Source: UBA11891 sp049890035
Lineage (GTDB): Bacteria; Bacteroidota; Bacteroidia; Flavobacteriales; Flavobacteriaceae
Length of the DNA stretch: 6,549 nucleotides
Direction: 5' to 3'
Assembly: GCA_049890035.1 (NCBI GenBank)
Contig: JBMHCG010000014.1
Coordinates: 1 to 6,549 of the forward strand
Part shown: positions 4,981 to 6,549 of the stretch, in pieces
How the letters are laid out: each line of letters begins with the position of its first letter
How positions within the stretch are numbered: the stretch's first letter is position 1
Notes under the pieces: model-generated
What the model saw: only the letters and a program-made list of their open reading frames with translations
What the model was told of the DNA's origin: nothing
Database searches by the model: none
Program-made: the position numbers and the translations under genes

Positions 4981-5505
4981 ATGAAAGCTACGTACTACAT
5001 CCTATTGCTAGGTACCCTTTTTATGGGTTGTTCTTCTGTTGCTGTGTTTAGTGATTTTGATAGTGCTATCGATTTTAGTCAATACAGCAGCTATGCCTAT
5101 TTAAAAAAAGATATAGATGCTGTTGCCATTTCTGATTTGGACAAACGAAGGATTTTAAGAAATATCGATACCAACATGGCGGCCAAAGGTTTGACCAAAT
5201 CTGCCACCCCCGATTTATTGATCCGTATCAGTACTCAGTCCAAAGAAAGGGTTTATGTGAACAACAATTATTGGGGTTGGGCCTGGGGATGGAATCCCTG
5301 GTTTATGGGGCCACAGTTTCAAAATATCAGTTCCCGTACCGAGGGGATACTGTTTATTGATTTGATCGACGGGAAAAGCAAACAATTGGTTTGGCAAGGT
5401 CGCGGCCGCGGGCCACTGACCGAAATGACAACCCAACGAGATGAACGCATCGCCAAATTGGTCCATCAAATCTTGACGGCTTATCCGCCAGAGGCAGTTG
5501 ACTAG
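4981..5505 (+). CDS. DUF4136 family lipoprotein
   Basis: This is a 174-residue lipoprotein of unknown function. Residues 1-16 are a signal with one Lys and a hydrophobic core, ending in the lipobox FMGC, so Cys 17 should be lipidated and anchored in the outer membrane or its periplasmic face. The mature part follows DUF4136: DFDSAIDFSQYSSYAYL (25-41), a long charged helix near 52-70, PDLLIRIS (77-84), and a central Trp/Tyr/Gly-rich loop (91-111, with NNYWGWAWGW). GILFIDLIDGKSKQLVWQGRG (122-142) and a final helix end in YPP, the usual family close. The ATG was chosen because it begins the signal peptide and follows an A-rich stretch. The gene converges on alaS, and their stops share the bases CTAG. 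Confidence 0.92.
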   Translation: MKATYYILLLGTLFMGCSSVAVFSDFDSAIDFSQYSSYAYLKKDIDAVAISDLDKRRILRNIDTNMAAKGLTKSATPDLLIRISTQSKERVYVNNNYWGWAWGWNPWFMGPQFQNISSRTEGILFIDLIDGKSKQLVWQGRGRGPLTEMTTQRDERIAKLVHQILTAYPPEAVD

Positions 5506-6549
5506 GTAGTAAATACGGTACTTTCCGCTGCTTTAATGGCTCCAGTTATACCTTGTGGGTCACTACCGCCTGCCGTAGCAAAAAAGGGCTGGCCACCCCC
5601 ACCGCCTTTGATGTGCTGACCTAGGCTGCGTACAATCTTGCCGGCATCCCATTCTCTTTCTGCTACCAGCGCTTTAGAAATATAGCAGCTGATGATGGGT
5701 TTGCCATTGGCCACAGCACCCAAAACCACCACCAAATTGTCTTTGTTTTGACCCAAATCAAACGCCAGGGTCTTGATTCCCTGTGCGTCGAGATCGACTT
5801 GCTGTGCCAGAAACTGGACCCCACCCAAGGTTTTGATTTGTCCTTCCAATTCTTTTTTGAGCACTTGCGCTTTTAGTTTCCCCAAAGCGGTCACTTCCTT
5901 TTTAAGTTGGGCATTTTCAGCCTGTAATTGGGCGATGGTTTTGACCGTGTCCTGGGGTTTGTTAAGCAAACTTTGTATCTGAGACAAAACCTGGCTCTGG
6001 TCTTCAAAATAGGTTTTGGCCGCATCGCCCGTGATGGCTTCAATTCTACGAACGCCAGCAGCCACAGCGGTTTCAGCGGTAATTTTAAAATGCCAAATCT
6101 GAGTGGTGTTGGAAACATGGGTACCCCCACAAAGCTCAATAGATTGTCCAAAGCGGATCGCACGAACCGTATCGCCATATTTTTCACCAAAAAGCGCCAA
6201 TGCGCCTTGTTTTACCGCTTCTGATTTGGGAATATTGCGGCTTTCTTCTAGCGGGAGTTGTTCTTGGATACGGGCATTGACAAATTGTTCAACTGCTGCC
6301 AATTCTTCCGGCGTGACTTTGGCAAAATGGGAAAAATCAAAACGGAACATGCCCGAATGCACCATGGACCCCTTTTGCTCAACATGGTCCCCTAAAATAC
6401 TGCGCAAAGCTTGGTGCATCAAATGTGTAGCCGTGTGGTTGCATGCGGTACGCGTCCGTTGCTGGGCATCGACCACCGCTTTAAAAAATCCACCCGTCTG
6501 TTGTGGTAAGGTTTTACAATAATGTAAAATCAGATCGTTTTCTTTTTTG
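5502..6549 (-). CDS. alaS: Alanyl-tRNA synthetase, C-terminal part (start outside the window)
   Basis: The frame runs leftward from the window edge (first full codon at 6548) to TAG at 5504-5502, giving 348 residues, about two fifths of a typical AlaS of some 870. The catalytic domain and tRNA-recognition part lie beyond the window. Visible parts, in order, are as follows. The editing domain begins with NHTATH, whose two His codons start at 6437 and 6425 as an HxxxH zinc site. It continues to CGGTH, with Cys at 6131 and His at 6119, completing the zinc site that clears Ser- and Gly-tRNA(Ala). Next comes a heptad-like helical stretch (about 5835-5950, QLQAENAQLKKEV). Last is the C-Ala domain with KGGGGGQPFFATAGG, which binds tRNA. 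All four zinc ligands are present. GTG 6476 is internal, not a start. Confidence 0.96.
   Translation of the reverse strand, partial: KKENDLILHYCKTLPQQTGGFFKAVVDAQQRTRTACNHTATHLMHQALRSILGDHVEQKGSMVHSGMFRFDFSHFAKVTPEELAAVEQFVNARIQEQLPLEESRNIPKSEAVKQGALALFGEKYGDTVRAIRFGQSIELCGGTHVSNTTQIWHFKITAETAVAAGVRRIEAITGDAAKTYFEDQSQVLSQIQSLLNKPQDTVKTIAQLQAENAQLKKEVTALGKLKAQVLKKELEGQIKTLGGVQFLAQQVDLDAQGIKTLAFDLGQNKDNLVVVLGAVANGKPIISCYISKALVAEREWDAGKIVRSLGQHIKGGGGGQPFFATAGGSDPQGITGAIKAAESTVFTT

Noticed and set aside
6103..6522. Plus-strand 139-codon open frame opposite alaS.
   Set aside because: It is the antisense of the conserved AlaS editing domain, with a Cys/Pro/Ser-rich shadow composition.
1..6549. CRISPR array, tRNA, rRNA, insertion sequence or phage genes.
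   Set aside because: No spaced direct repeats, cloverleaf-type sequence, transposase or structural phage gene was seen on either strand.

Overview
The window looks like chromosomal DNA of a Bacteroidota bacterium, most likely of class Flavobacteriia. Several points suggest this: a DUF5522 mini-protein and a DUF4136 lipoprotein, both typical of that group; a FlgJ-like glucosaminidase-LysM lipoprotein co-transcribed with hemL; A-rich stretches instead of strong Shine-Dalgarno sites before starts; and one good match to the Bacteroidota -7 promoter element (TAnnTTTG). No species call is possible from the sequence alone.

Layout. Positions 1-484 (+) hold the uncertain tail of an upstream reading frame and a complete small DUF2335 membrane protein. 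Positions 589-3594 (-) are a tight three-gene operon, read right to left: a PLP enzyme of the D-cysteine desulfhydrase/ACC deaminase family, a glucosaminidase-LysM peptidoglycan hydrolase that is probably a lipoprotein, and hemL of C5 haem biosynthesis. The junctions are TGATG (one shared base) and a 1-base gap. Only 49 bases separate this operon from a divergent 55-residue Cys-rich DUF5522 gene at 3644-3811 (+), which is easily missed because of its size. Positions 3812-4980 form a more AT-rich island: about 350 bases without a gene, a complete YefM/YoeB toxin-antitoxin pair (4164-4672, +) with a clear palindromic operator, and about 310 more bases without a gene. Positions 4981-5505 (+) encode a DUF4136 lipoprotein. 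It runs tail-to-tail into alaS (-), whose C-terminal 348 codons fill the rest of the window.

Working together. The flanking genes are housekeeping (alanyl-tRNA charging and editing, tetrapyrrole synthesis, cell-wall remodelling, thiol amino acid turnover). The toxin-antitoxin pair is the accessory element. YefM-like antitoxin and YoeB-like toxin should autorepress through a 26-base inverted repeat built of two AAGTACTT cores 12 bases apart, next to a -7 box only four bases before the antitoxin ATG.

I did not find a convincing undescribed multi-gene system. The points most worth a second look are the YefM operator and possible leaderless start, the start-site puzzle of the glucosaminidase lipoprotein inside the upstream coding end, the missed DUF5522 gene, the convergent stops sharing CTAG, and an A-B-A'-B' inverted-repeat layout before the DUF4136 gene.
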